DNA of 64,000 bases from Neobacillus soli NBRC 102451 (GTDB lineage: Bacteria; Bacillota; Bacilli; Bacillales; Cytobacillaceae). Location: contig NZ_BCVI01000029.1 in NCBI RefSeq assembly GCF_001591665.1, forward strand, positions 112,390 to 176,389, read 5' to 3'. Below the pieces are notes generated by a model. It saw only the letters and a program-made list of their open reading frames with translations. It was not told the origin of the DNA and did no database searches. The position numbers and the translations under genes were made by a program. Below are positions 52,647 to 60,813 of this stretch, piece by piece. The first letter of the stretch is position 1; every line of letters begins with the position of its first letter.

Positions 52647-54287
52647 ATGACTACTAAACAATCGAATCAAGCTGTCAACTACGACGCTGTTGTCGTGGGT
52701 GCAGGATTTTCGGGTTTGTATATGCTTCATCGCTTACGCGAGGCTGGTTTTTCCACACGTGTTTTCGAGGCTGGGGAAGGTGTCGGTGGTACATGGTATT
52801 GGAATCGTTATCCCGGTGCCCGCTGCGATTCGGAAAGCATCTATTATAACTACACTTTTTCTGAGGATCTCTATAAGGAATGGACTTGGTCTTCTAGATA
52901 CCCCGAACAGCCAGAGATTTTGCAGTATCTTAACTTTGTTGCGGATAAGTTCAAATTACGGACTGATATTCAGTTTAAAACCAGGATTACTGCATCTCAT
53001 TACGATGAGGAGAATAATAAATGGAGGATTCAATTGGATGATGGTACGAATGTGTCAGCCAAGTATTTTATCACAGGTGTAGGTTGCCTTTCTGCAGCCA
53101 ATCTTCCAAATTTTGATGGGTTAGAAAGCTTTAAAGGTGAGTGGTACCACACCGGACATTGGCCGCATGAAGAGGTTGATTTTAAGGGGAAACGGGTCGG
53201 AATTATCGGAACAGGGTCAAGCGGTGTTCAAGCTATTCCGGTCCTTGCTGCAGAGGCAGGGCACCTTACTGTTTTTCAGAGGACACCACAATATAGCGCT
53301 CCAGCAAGAAACCATCCTTATGACCCGGAATACATCCGGCAATCGAAAGAAAACTTTAATGAAATTAAGAAGCAAATGCGTGAATCCCAAGGGGGTCAGC
53401 CATTAGTACCGCCTACTAAGTCTGCACTTGAAGTTGCTCCGGAAGAACGCAATCAGGTCTATGAGAATGCGTGGGCGAATGGGGGATTAGGCATTTTCAG
53501 TGCCTATTATGATATCACTATTAATGAAGCGGCTAATGAAACGGCTGCTGAATTTATCCGCTCTAAGATACGTGAGATTGTGAAGAACCCCGAGACAGCT
53601 GAAAAGCTGTTGCCATCCTATTATTACGGCACCAAACGTCCAATCATAGACACCAACTATTACGAATCCTTTAACCGAGGGAACGTCTCACTAGTTGATG
53701 TGAAGAAAGCGCCTATTGTGGAAATCACCCCTAAGGGATTGAAAACCACAGAAGGGGAATATGAGCTGGATGCCATTGTTTTTGCTACTGGCTTCGATGG
53801 AATGACAGGACCATTGTTAAAGATAGATATCCGTGGTAGAGATGGGGTGTCACTTAAGGAGAAATGGGCAGGTGGAGCACATACGAGGTCATACCTAGGA
53901 ATCGCAAACGCCGGTTTCCCAAATTTCTTCATGATTACGGGTCCTGAAAGTCCATCTGTTTTAAGTAATATGCCTGTGTCCATTGAACAGCATGTCGAAT
54001 GGATTGGCGATTGTATCGAATATCTCAGCAAAAGCGGAATAGAAACGATAGAGGCAAAAGTCGAGGCAGAAGAGGAATGGAGTAAGCATTGCAGAGAAGT
54101 GGCTGAATCGACGCTCTTTACGAAAACTGACTCATGGTATACCGGAGCGAATATCCCAGGTAAGCCAAGAGGCTTTCAGATTTATTTAGGGGGAGTCGGC
54201 GCATACAGGCAAAAATGTGATGACGTCGCTGCGAAAGGATACGAGGGTTTTGCGTTAATGTCCTCATCTAGGACTGCATTACTCTGA
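52647..54287 (+). CDS. Baeyer-Villiger flavin monooxygenase
   Basis: A 546-residue type I BVMO. FAD site VVVGAGFSGLYMLHRL, GGTWYWNRYPGARCDSES, the BVMO fingerprint FKGEWYHTGHWP (exact F-x-G-x3-H-x3-W-P), NADP site GIIGTGSSGVQAIP and the second signature FATGFDGMTG are present. It inserts oxygen next to a ketone using NADPH and O2, giving an ester or lactone. GGGAGGCG fits ATG 52647 better than GTG 52632. With the upstream esterase it forms a ketone-degradation module. Confidence 0.94.
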   Translation: MTTKQSNQAVNYDAVVVGAGFSGLYMLHRLREAGFSTRVFEAGEGVGGTWYWNRYPGARCDSESIYYNYTFSEDLYKEWTWSSRYPEQPEILQYLNFVADKFKLRTDIQFKTRITASHYDEENNKWRIQLDDGTNVSAKYFITGVGCLSAANLPNFDGLESFKGEWYHTGHWPHEEVDFKGKRVGIIGTGSSGVQAIPVLAAEAGHLTVFQRTPQYSAPARNHPYDPEYIRQSKENFNEIKKQMRESQGGQPLVPPTKSALEVAPEERNQVYENAWANGGLGIFSAYYDITINEAANETAAEFIRSKIREIVKNPETAEKLLPSYYYGTKRPIIDTNYYESFNRGNVSLVDVKKAPIVEITPKGLKTTEGEYELDAIVFATGFDGMTGPLLKIDIRGRDGVSLKEKWAGGAHTRSYLGIANAGFPNFFMITGPESPSVLSNMPVSIEQHVEWIGDCIEYLSKSGIETIEAKVEAEEEWSKHCREVAESTLFTKTDSWYTGANIPGKPRGFQIYLGGVGAYRQKCDDVAAKGYEGFALMSSSRTALL

Positions 54288-54357
54288 TAGAATTCACAAG
54301 AACATTTCAAGGCATGATATTAAGCAATCAAACAAAAAACTAATTTCTTACGAAGTT

Positions 54358-54390
54358 AAGGACTAACTAAATGCAGCTAGTCCTTTTCTT
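54358..54390 (+). terminator. Terminator after the BVMO gene
   Basis: AAGGACTA / TAGTCCTT with a 12-nt loop and TTCTTTG. The 509-bp stretch 54288-54796 also holds a repeat fragment (GCACCGGGGGTCA, 54524-54536) and the yceI control region. Confidence 0.65.
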
Positions 54391-54593
54391 TGTTTTCAAA
54401 CGTATCTCAGCCCTCCTAGGCAGTAGTTAGCTATACTTAAGAACATTTGGAAGCGGCTTGTTGTTTTTTTACAAAAAAACAATTGGGGGATTAGTGATGT
54501 TGAATGCTGCTAATCCCAAGTTAGGCACCGGGGGTCAAACTTTTCAGTCAAACTAAGATCATTTTTAGGTGATAAAAATTATTTCGTAAAGTA

Positions 54594-54641
54594 TTGACAA
54601 CTCAAATGAATATATGATAAATTTATCTCAAGTTAAAGATA
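54594..54641 (+). promoter_or_regulatory. yceI promoter with MhqR-type operator 1
   Basis: TTGACA (54594-54599) with a weak -10 (ATAAAT, 54617-54622, 17-nt spacing). Directly after it lies TATCTCAAGTTAAAGATA (54624-54641), matching the MhqR palindrome of B. subtilis (TATCTCGAATTCGAGATA) with changes in the centre. A partial half-site TCGAGATAA follows at 54649-54657. Confidence 0.65.
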
Positions 54642-54747
54642 AATCAATTCGAGATAATTAATTGAACTACAATATTGGATTTGAGGATCTTAACTGGTTT
54701 GCCTTACATTTTTAGAAAAGGCAAGGTAAGCAATTTTTTGAGGGATA

Positions 54748-54765
54748 TATCTCGATTTCGAGATA
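54748..54765 (+). promoter_or_regulatory. MhqR-type operator 2
   Basis: TATCTCGATTTCGAGATA, one mismatch from the perfect palindrome, lies 31 bp before the yceI start codon. Binding here would block transcription elongation or a closer promoter. Confidence 0.75.
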
Positions 54766-54796
54766 AAAACAAAAAACAAAATGGGGGAAATTTAAA

Positions 54797-55324
54797 ATGG
54801 CAAAATGGACAGTAGACCAATCACACTCAAGCGTAGGTTTTGAAGTAAAACACATGATGGTATCAAAAGTAAAAGGACAATTTGAAGCTTATACAGCCGA
54901 AGTAGAAGCAGCGGATTTAACAGATCTAACTACAGCTTCAATTGCTTTCAAAATTGATGTTGCAAGCATCAACACACGTAGCGAGGATCGTGATAACCAC
55001 TTGAAATCAGCAGATTTCTTTGATGTTGAAAATAACCCAACAATTGAATTTAAATCATCATCCATTACAAAACATGGAGAAGATTACAAAGTAACTGGTG
55101 ACTTAACGATTAAGGACGTAACAAAACTAGTAACGTTTGTTGTTGAATTTAATGGTAAGGGTACAAACCCATGGGGCGTAGAAGTTTACGGATTTGAAGC
55201 AAGCGCGAAAATTAACCGTGAAGAATTCGGTCTTACTTGGAACGCTGCACTTGAAACAGGTGGCGTACTTGTAGGTAAAGACATCAAAATCAAAGTTGAA
55301 TTAGAAATAAACCCAGCGGCATAA
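54797..55324 (+). CDS. YceI-family protein
   Basis: A 175-residue lipocalin-like beta-barrel protein. MAKWTVDQSHSSVGFEVKHM, VASINTRSEDRDNHLKSADF, DVENNPTIEFKSSS and the C-terminal GVLVGKDIKIKVELEI are typical. YceI proteins bind isoprenoid or other amphiphilic ligands. This one has no signal peptide and should be cytosolic. GGGGGAAA fixes the start. Two MhqR-type operators upstream and a MarR gene 106 bp downstream indicate quinone- or thiol-stress control. Confidence 0.92.
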   Translation: MAKWTVDQSHSSVGFEVKHMMVSKVKGQFEAYTAEVEAADLTDLTTASIAFKIDVASINTRSEDRDNHLKSADFFDVENNPTIEFKSSSITKHGEDYKVTGDLTIKDVTKLVTFVVEFNGKGTNPWGVEVYGFEASAKINREEFGLTWNAALETGGVLVGKDIKIKVELEINPAA

Positions 55325-55364
55325 ATTTTTTAGTCGCTATTGTTTTAATAATAATGATACCTAT

Positions 55365-55406
55365 AAACCAATTCGTGCATTGTATCAGAAGTGTTCGAAT
55401 TGGTTT
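55365..55406 (+). terminator. Inverted repeat between yceI and the MarR gene
   Basis: AAACCAATTCG / CGAATTGGTTT, an 11-bp perfect stem with a 20-nt loop, not followed by a T-run. It may slow or partly stop transcription, or bind a protein; transcription probably continues into the regulator gene. Confidence 0.45.
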
Positions 55407-55430
55407 AGATATTTATTGGAGTGATTACGA

Positions 55431-55865
55431 ATGGAATTAGTGAATGAAGAATTAAAGGCTGTTACCGTTATACTTCGTGCCTCCCAAGCCATTCAAGAAG
55501 TCATCCGTAAAGATGGAGCTAATCATGGGCTAAACTCAACTGAATTTTCCGTTTTAGAGTTGTTGTACCATAAAGGTGATCAACCGATTCAAGTGATTGG
55601 AAAGAAAGTTCTTATTTCAAGTGGCAGTATCACCTATGTAGTTGATAAACTTGTGCAAAAGAATTATGTAAGACGCAAAGGATGTCCAGAGGATCGCCGC
55701 GTCATATATGCCGCGTTAACAAGTGAAGGGAAAGCGTTAATGGACGAAATTTTCCCGCAGCATGTATTGAAAATTAAAGAAGTTTTTGATGATTTAGGGC
55801 CCGGTGAGCTTAAGGAAACAATTGCTTTATTAAAACGAATTGGTCTTAGAGCGAAAAGTATTTGA
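55431..55865 (+). CDS. MarR-family repressor (MhqR-like)
   Basis: A 144-residue MarR regulator. The winged helix reads FSVLELLYHKGDQPIQVIGK, ISSGSITYVVDKLVQKNYV and RRKGCPEDRRVIYAALTSEG in the wing. MhqR of B. subtilis represses quinone-detoxification genes. The identity here is supported by three TATCTCGA..TCGAGATA palindromes around it (54624, 54748, 55881). Its only cysteine is in the wing (GCPEDRR). GGAGTGA lies 9 nt before the ATG. Confidence 0.85.
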   Translation: MELVNEELKAVTVILRASQAIQEVIRKDGANHGLNSTEFSVLELLYHKGDQPIQVIGKKVLISSGSITYVVDKLVQKNYVRRKGCPEDRRVIYAALTSEGKALMDEIFPQHVLKIKEVFDDLGPGELKETIALLKRIGLRAKSI

Positions 55866-55880
55866 TTTTTTTTAAATAGA

Positions 55881-55898
55881 TATCTCGAATTCAAGATA
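55881..55898 (+). promoter_or_regulatory. MhqR-type operator 3, now without a target gene
   Basis: TATCTCGAATTCAAGATA is followed by ATAAAATGGAGGAATTTTCAGAATG, a ribosome binding site and start codon. After only two codons the sequence runs into the GGTGCCTGACCCC repeat (55930). The controlled gene has evidently been lost or replaced. Confidence 0.65.
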
Positions 55899-55929
55899 AC
55901 CTGATAAAATGGAGGAATTTTCAGAATGC

Positions 55930-56043
55930 AGGTGCCTGACCCCGGTGCGAAAAGGGAAGTGCTTTCAATACCCTCAAGTGGGACGATTAATGAATCGAGC
56001 GCCAGGCACCATTCATATATTGGATGTTGCCTGGCGCTTTTTT
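55930..56043 (+). repeat. Pair of GTGCC-family repeats
   Basis: GGTGCCTGACCCCGGTGC (55930-55947) is a half copy. AGCGCCAGGCACCATTC and GATGTTGCCTGGCGCT with T7 (55998-56043) form a full terminator-type palindrome. The gap 55866-56231 holds these and operator 3 only. Confidence 0.75.
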
Positions 56044-56231
56044 ATTTTTTAAACAGATTTTACACAAGGACATGCGTCGAAATCTAAGGTGGAGCAATAT
56101 GTTTCTCTGCTTGCTAAAAGCATTTTTACACACCATCAATGACTATTATTAACCAACCATCGTGCTAAATCCGAATGATGTAAGATGCAGCCATTATCTG
56201 CTATAATTTCTAATAAGGTGATGTTTATCTT

Positions 56232-56422
56232 ATGTTAGAATTACAAAGCAATGTACAAAAAGGAAAATTTGCCTGGGCCGATAAATGGGTGAAGATGACT
56301 GGTGTGCAAGAATTGATGCAAAAGTAAATAATACATATTTCGTGTACGAAAAGATCGGAAAACTGGTCAAAGAATTTCCTAATGGCGATATAATACCACT
56401 AACAAATGAGGATCAATCGTGA
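56232..56422 (+). pseudogene. Putative antitoxin-position ORF, frameshifted
   Basis: From ATG 56232 the frame reads MLELQSNVQKGKFAWADKWV and soon ends in a stop at 56323-56325. In another frame it continues RIDAKVNNTYFVYEKIGKLV KEFPNGDIIPLTNEDQS to TGA 56422. A single frameshift near 56300 joins them into one small protein of about 63 residues. Its stop overlaps the start of the zeta-toxin-like fragment. I infer, from position only, that it was the partner gene. Confidence 0.55.
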
Positions 56423-56526
56423 TGCATAAGCACAGACCTATCTTCTATGTGTTTGCAGGTAATAATGGAAGTGGAAAAAGTACAATCCGGAACTTACTCA
56501 TCGATAAAATGGTGTTGACATTATAA
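56422..56526 (+). pseudogene. Zeta-toxin/AAA-type kinase fragment
   Basis: MHKHRPIFYVFAGNNGSGKS TIRNLLIDKMV ends at a stop after 34 codons. FAGNNGSGKST is the P-loop of zeta-toxin-like UDP-sugar kinases and related small ATPases, which normally have 180 or more residues. Only the first strand and P-loop survive; the rest is replaced by the DUF1801 duplicate. Confidence 0.7.
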
Positions 56527-56539
56527 AGTGATTGAAAAT

Positions 56540-56739
56540 TTCCCCGAAGAAGAGACAATGGTGCATTTTGCCGATGAAATTGCCCAAGCTGGCTACAGCG
56601 CTTCTTTACGCTTGTTCCGAATTCAATAGACTGAACCAGTAAATTACGAAATGCTAGAGAAGATAATTGAATTTAATATCAAGGATAAGGCCGAGAATAC
56701 GAATTTTTGGCGGAAAAAGCATATTTTAGAAGGAGGTTG
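56540..56739 (+). pseudogene. Partial duplicate of the DUF1801 gene (3' half)
   Basis: Reads [19 protein letters not shown], then LRLFRIQ-stop-TEPVNYEMLEKIIEFNIKDK and [14 protein letters not shown]. It is near-identical to the C-terminal half of the intact gene at 56742 ([38 protein letters not shown]). It contains a stop codon and lacks the 5' half. It ends one base before the intact copy. Confidence 0.88.
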
Positions 56740-56741
56740 AC

Positions 56742-57113
56742 ATGGAAGTTTTTGCAAAGTATTTAGCAGGTATCGATAACCCCGACCACCGCGACCGAAC
56801 AGAGGAAATTTTGACGTGGATTGCTAATAAATCCCCAAACTTGGAACCGCAAATCAAGTGGAATACGCCAATGTTTTCCGATCACGGCACATTTATCATC
56901 GGCTTTTCCACAGCGAAGTATCATTTGAGTGTTTCACCCGAAGAAGTAGGCATCGTACACTTTGCGGATGAAATTGCCCAAGCTGGCTACAGCGCTACCA
57001 AAGGCTTGTTTCGAATTCCGTGGAATGAGCCGGTAAATTACGAATTGCTTGAGAAAATGATTGAATTTAATATTCAGGATAAAGCAGAATATACGAATTT
57101 TTGGCGGAACTAA
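56742..57113 (+). CDS. DUF1801 protein (YdhG/YdeI-like)
   Basis: A 123-residue protein of the YdhG/YdeI family. Typical strings are [43 protein letters not shown] and HLSVSPEE. The W-N-x-P-M-F motif resembles frataxin-like iron chaperones such as B. subtilis YdhG (Fra), but function is not established for most members. AGGAGG lies 7 nt before the ATG. A terminator follows. Confidence 0.85.
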   Translation: MEVFAKYLAGIDNPDHRDRTEEILTWIANKSPNLEPQIKWNTPMFSDHGTFIIGFSTAKYHLSVSPEEVGIVHFADEIAQAGYSATKGLFRIPWNEPVNYELLEKMIEFNIQDKAEYTNFWRN

Positions 57114-57129
57114 TACAACAAACCTTATC

Positions 57130-57165
57130 AAAAAACGCATGACACGAAAACATGTCATGCGTTTT
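57130..57165 (+). terminator. Terminator after the DUF1801 gene
   Basis: AAAAACGCATGACA / TGTCATGCGTTTTT with an 8-nt loop. The fragment TGCACCGGGGGTCAGGCACC (57179-57198), a half copy of the dispersed repeat, follows. Confidence 0.88.
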
Positions 57166-57274
57166 TGCATCTCAATTAATGCACCGGGGGTCAGGCACCA
57201 AACTTAAAGGTCTAACAATACCCAAATTATGCTAATGATAAAAGGAGCAAATGCCTATGTAAGGTGGGGAGAAC

Positions 57275-57724
57275 ATGTCAACGGATACAACGAAAATAGC
57301 GAGGATTTTTGAATATTTGCTTGCTGTTAAAAATTTAAAAGAGACGATCATTCGTAATGTCAATGATTACGAACAGGTTTGGTGGGAAAGGGATATTCCG
57401 CAAATAGATGGATTTTATATTGGCGGAAGTAGGACTATCGAAGAAGCTTGGTATGAGATACATAAACAAGAGATTCCAAGTGTGCCGCCAATTCCGGCTG
57501 AATTAAAAGATTGGGTAATTAAACTTGAAAATCCGGAGCAAACCCCCATCGCACATGACTTCCTAGCAGTAGGTAATGATGAGGATAGAAATGAAAGAAT
57601 AGAACTATTTGAAGAGGACAGTAACCGGAAGAATCATTACGACCAATGGATAGCGGAATCGGAAAATTTGGTTTCGGAAGCATCCCCAAAAATGAAGATT
57701 CAACAGTTATATTCGAAAGGATAA
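57275..57724 (+). CDS. Hypothetical protein, 149 aa; possibly a truncated helicase-type gene
   Basis: A 149-residue acidic protein with the strings IFEYLLAVKNLKETIIRNV, YEQVWWERDIPQIDGFYIGG, EAWYEIHKQEIPSVPPIPAE and KDWVIKLENPEQTP. These resemble the N-terminus of large superfamily I helicase/AAA proteins of bacilli, of which only this part would be left; I hold that loosely. No catalytic motif is present. AAGGTGGGGAGA gives a good start. Nothing in context suggests a role. Confidence 0.5.
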   Translation: MSTDTTKIARIFEYLLAVKNLKETIIRNVNDYEQVWWERDIPQIDGFYIGGSRTIEEAWYEIHKQEIPSVPPIPAELKDWVIKLENPEQTPIAHDFLAVGNDEDRNERIELFEEDSNRKNHYDQWIAESENLVSEASPKMKIQQLYSKG

Positions 57725-57841
57725 GTTTTTTAAAATTAGTTAGAAAGTTAAAAAAATTGCAAATAAGTGCTGTTTTTTTGTAAATACTTTTGTTCTTTTT
57801 TTTTGTACTTTTAAGATAGTTCAAAAAGGGGGAATGAAGGT

Positions 57842-58849
57842 ATGTTTAAGTTAAAAAAAGCTTCCATAAGCCTGCTGGTCTTTATCATGGCCATATTTAT
57901 GCTTGTTGGTTGTAACAGTAATACGAATGGAAAAACGGAAGAAACGAGCGGTGGGACAAAGAGTGGTAAGATTGTCGTTGGGTTTTCCCAGATTGGTGCA
58001 GAGAGTGGCTGGAGAACGGCAGAAACGAAGTCGATTAAAGAAACACTTGGCAACAATCCTGACTTTGAATTAAAGTTTTCTGACGCACAGCAAAAACAAG
58101 AAAATCAAATTAAGGCAATCAGAAACTTTATTGCTCAAAAAGTAGATGTGATAGCGTTAGCTCCTGTTGTTGAAACGGGTTGGGAAAGTATCCTGCAAAA
58201 AGCAAAGGATGCAAAGATTCCCGTTATTCTTCTCGATCGTGGGATTAAAGTAAAAGATGAGTCCCTGTATACAAGCTTTATTGGGTCGGATTTTATTCTT
58301 GAAGGAGAAAATGCGGCGGAAGAATTGATTAAATTAATTGGTGAAGATAAAAAAGCGAATATAGTTGAACTTCAAGGAACGGTTGGAGCAAGTGCAGCAA
58401 ACGACCGTAAAACAGGCTTTGCCAATACCCTAAAGGATCATCCAAATTTCAAAATTACCAAATCACAATCTGGCGATTTTACACGGACTAAAGGAAAAGA
58501 AGTTATGGAAGCGTTTTTAAAATCGGATGGAAAGAACATTGATGCAGTTTATGCTCATAATGATGATATGGCAATCGGTGCCATTCAGGCTATTGAGGAG
58601 TATGGCTTAAAACCAGGGGAAGACATTAAGGTCGTTTCCATTGATGGGATTAAAGATGCATTTGATGCAGCCGTTCAAGGAAAAACAAATATTATTGTTG
58701 AATGTAATCCTTTACTTGGGCCTCAGCTTGCTCAAGCAGTGAAGGATTTGAAAGCAGGGAAAGAAATTCCTAGATGGATTAAAACAGATGAATCCGTGTT
58801 TGTTGGAAAAGACGCTGCTGAAAAGGCATTGCCTTCAAGAAAGTATTAA
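57842..58849 (+). CDS. Sugar ABC transporter substrate-binding lipoprotein (YtfQ-like)
   Basis: A 335-residue periplasmic-binding-protein type I (Peripla_BP_4). Signal peptide with lipobox LVGC ends at Cys24. FSQIGAESGWRTAETKSIKE, QQKQENQIKAIRNFIAQKVD, LAPVVETGWESILQKAKDA, ELQGTVGASAANDRKTGFAN and VYAHNDDMAIGAIQAIEEYG resemble the galactofuranose binder YtfQ of E. coli. No permease or ATPase gene is in the window, so it may deliver sugar to a distant importer or to the sensor genes that follow. Confidence 0.9.
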   Translation: MFKLKKASISLLVFIMAIFMLVGCNSNTNGKTEETSGGTKSGKIVVGFSQIGAESGWRTAETKSIKETLGNNPDFELKFSDAQQKQENQIKAIRNFIAQKVDVIALAPVVETGWESILQKAKDAKIPVILLDRGIKVKDESLYTSFIGSDFILEGENAAEELIKLIGEDKKANIVELQGTVGASAANDRKTGFANTLKDHPNFKITKSQSGDFTRTKGKEVMEAFLKSDGKNIDAVYAHNDDMAIGAIQAIEEYGLKPGEDIKVVSIDGIKDAFDAAVQGKTNIIVECNPLLGPQLAQAVKDLKAGKEIPRWIKTDESVFVGKDAAEKALPSRKY

Positions 58850-58887
58850 ATGAGGATTTTTCTTCTCCCGTAATGAGCATATCATGG

Positions 58888-58918
58888 TCGGAATTGCTTG
58901 ATAGGCAGTTCCGATTTT
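58888..58918 (+). terminator. Hairpin after the sugar-binding protein gene
   Basis: TCGGAA-TTGC / GCA-TTCCGA type stem with TTTTCC. It is moderate in strength and could let some transcription continue into the kinase gene 80 bp later. Confidence 0.5.
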
Positions 58919-58995
58919 CCTATGTGTATATCTAGGAAATAGGACTAATTGTCTCTTGTTTTTCTGAATTTTTAAATTAATAATAGATTTATACT

Positions 58996-60768
58996 ATGCG
59001 GGAGATAAAAATAAATATGAAGCTTTTTTCTTATTTTAATAATAAAAGCATCCGCTTTAAGCTTTTATTCTACTTTTTTGTTATTATCATCCTTTGTGTG
59101 ATGACCATGACCCTTTTGGGGAGCGGAATTTATAAAAAATCTCTCCAAGAAGAAGCAAACTCCTATACCGTTCAAATGATGGAACAGGTTTGGAATCAAA
59201 TTGAAAAGGACCTTAATGAAAACGATAATATCATCCATTATTTATCGATGGAATCGGATATACAGCAATTTATGTCTGAAACCACTTCCTCTTCTGAACT
59301 GCTAAAAAAGGTAAATACTAGATTAAGTGTCTATAAAGAACGTCATAGTGAAATGGCAGGACTCCTCATCGTGAATCAGCATGGCGAGTTTGCTAGTAAT
59401 GAGACTTTACCCATTACAAGGGATTTACTGACAAACGAGTATTGGTACAAACAGGCAGTTCATTCTCCAGAAAGACTTCATTTAATCAGTAATCCAGTTG
59501 GAAGAAACATCAAAGAAACTTCAAATTATCAGGTGAATAATTTATTATCCGTAGTAAAGGCAATTAAGGACCCGGTAACCAATAAAGTTACGGGTGTGAT
59601 CTTAATAGATTTAAAACTGGATTTTATTAAAAAGGTAATCCAATCTATTAGATTAGGAAAAAGTGGGTTCATTTTTATCTTGAACAAAGATGGTAATGTC
59701 GTGTATTCCCCTGTTAACTCCATTGTCTATCGGATTAATCCTGAGTGGCTTACAAAAAATAATACCCATACGCTTGAGAAAGTCATCAATCATAATAACT
59801 ATCAAATCATCTACAACACCTACCCATCGATTCAATGGAAGGTTGTCGGAGTATTTTCCTTGGATGAAACGACTGAAGTTGTCTCAAGAGTTCAGCTTTA
59901 TACGTATATTATTGGGATGTTCATATTGTTGTTGGCCTCTATTGCTTCCTGGTTCTTTACTAGTTCGATTATCAACCCTGTCAACAAACTGAAAGCATTG
60001 ATGAAAAATGTGGAAGAAGGACGTTTTGATTTGCCTTTTCACCCCAAGTACAATGATGAAATTGGTCAGCTAGGGAGAAGCTACAACCGGATGATTCAAG
60101 AAATTAGCAGACTGATTCAACTCGTTTATGTGGAACAGAAAAATAAACGGGAAGCGGAATTAAAAATATTGCAGGCGCAAATTAAACCGCATTTTCTTTA
60201 TAACACGCTTGATACCATCCAATGGATGGCGTATGAATATAAAGCTACTCGAATTGTCGAAATGGTCAATGCCCTTACGACATTATTCAGGATCGGGTTA
60301 AATAAAGGAAATGAATTTATTACCATCGATGAGGAAATACAACATGTCGAAAGCTATTTAATTATTCAAATGACCAGGTATGAGTCAAAGCTTGAATACG
60401 AAATTAACGTGGATGAGCAAGCGAAACAATTTAAAATAATCAAACTTCTTCTCCAGCCATTAGTGGAGAATGCCATTTATCATGGGATTCGTAATAAAAG
60501 AGGGAAGGGAAAAATTTCTATTGATGTAAAAAAAGAAAGCGACCACCTTATCCTAACTGTTAGGGATTCAGGAATCGGTCTGCCTGAAGAGAAACTGTTA
60601 GAGTTAAATGGAATTTTGCAGAACAACCATCATATGGAAGAAAAGCAGGGGTACGGGCTATTTAATGTGAATGATCGGATAAAGCTCGTTTATGGATCAG
60701 ATTTTGGAGTAACCATTGAAAGCAAATATACGGAATGGACGATGGTAAAAGTAACTATTCCCGTCTAA
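58996..60768 (+). CDS. YesM-type sensor histidine kinase
   Basis: A 590-residue membrane kinase. TM1 is near residues 20-43, an extracytoplasmic sensor (dCACHE-like) spans about 45-300, TM2 lies near 305-325 and HAMP follows (INPVNKLKALMKNVEEGRFD). The kinase core has the phospho-acceptor His in QAQIKPHFLYNTLDTIQWMA, LVENAIYHGIRNKRGKGKIS (N box) and VRDSGIGLPEEKL (G box). This is the LytS/YesM class that responds to sugars or cell-wall signals. ATG 59017 (MKLFSYF) is an alternative start. The cognate regulator gene follows after 45 bp. Confidence 0.93.
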   Translation: MREIKINMKLFSYFNNKSIRFKLLFYFFVIIILCVMTMTLLGSGIYKKSLQEEANSYTVQMMEQVWNQIEKDLNENDNIIHYLSMESDIQQFMSETTSSSELLKKVNTRLSVYKERHSEMAGLLIVNQHGEFASNETLPITRDLLTNEYWYKQAVHSPERLHLISNPVGRNIKETSNYQVNNLLSVVKAIKDPVTNKVTGVILIDLKLDFIKKVIQSIRLGKSGFIFILNKDGNVVYSPVNSIVYRINPEWLTKNNTHTLEKVINHNNYQIIYNTYPSIQWKVVGVFSLDETTEVVSRVQLYTYIIGMFILLLASIASWFFTSSIINPVNKLKALMKNVEEGRFDLPFHPKYNDEIGQLGRSYNRMIQEISRLIQLVYVEQKNKREAELKILQAQIKPHFLYNTLDTIQWMAYEYKATRIVEMVNALTTLFRIGLNKGNEFITIDEEIQHVESYLIIQMTRYESKLEYEINVDEQAKQFKIIKLLLQPLVENAIYHGIRNKRGKGKISIDVKKESDHLILTVRDSGIGLPEEKLLELNGILQNNHHMEEKQGYGLFNVNDRIKLVYGSDFGVTIESKYTEWTMVKVTIPV

Positions 60769-60813
60769 ATATAATTGATTGTTTTCGTATTATCTCATTT
60801 GGAGGGGTATTCA

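Noticed and set aside
56232..56526. Functional toxin-antitoxin pair
   Set aside because: The first ORF is frameshifted and the zeta-like ORF ends after 34 codons, long before the catalytic residues.
9292..57198. Palindromic GTGCC repeats as a CRISPR array
   Set aside because: Copies are kilobases apart, lie singly between genes and have no regular spacers or cas genes.
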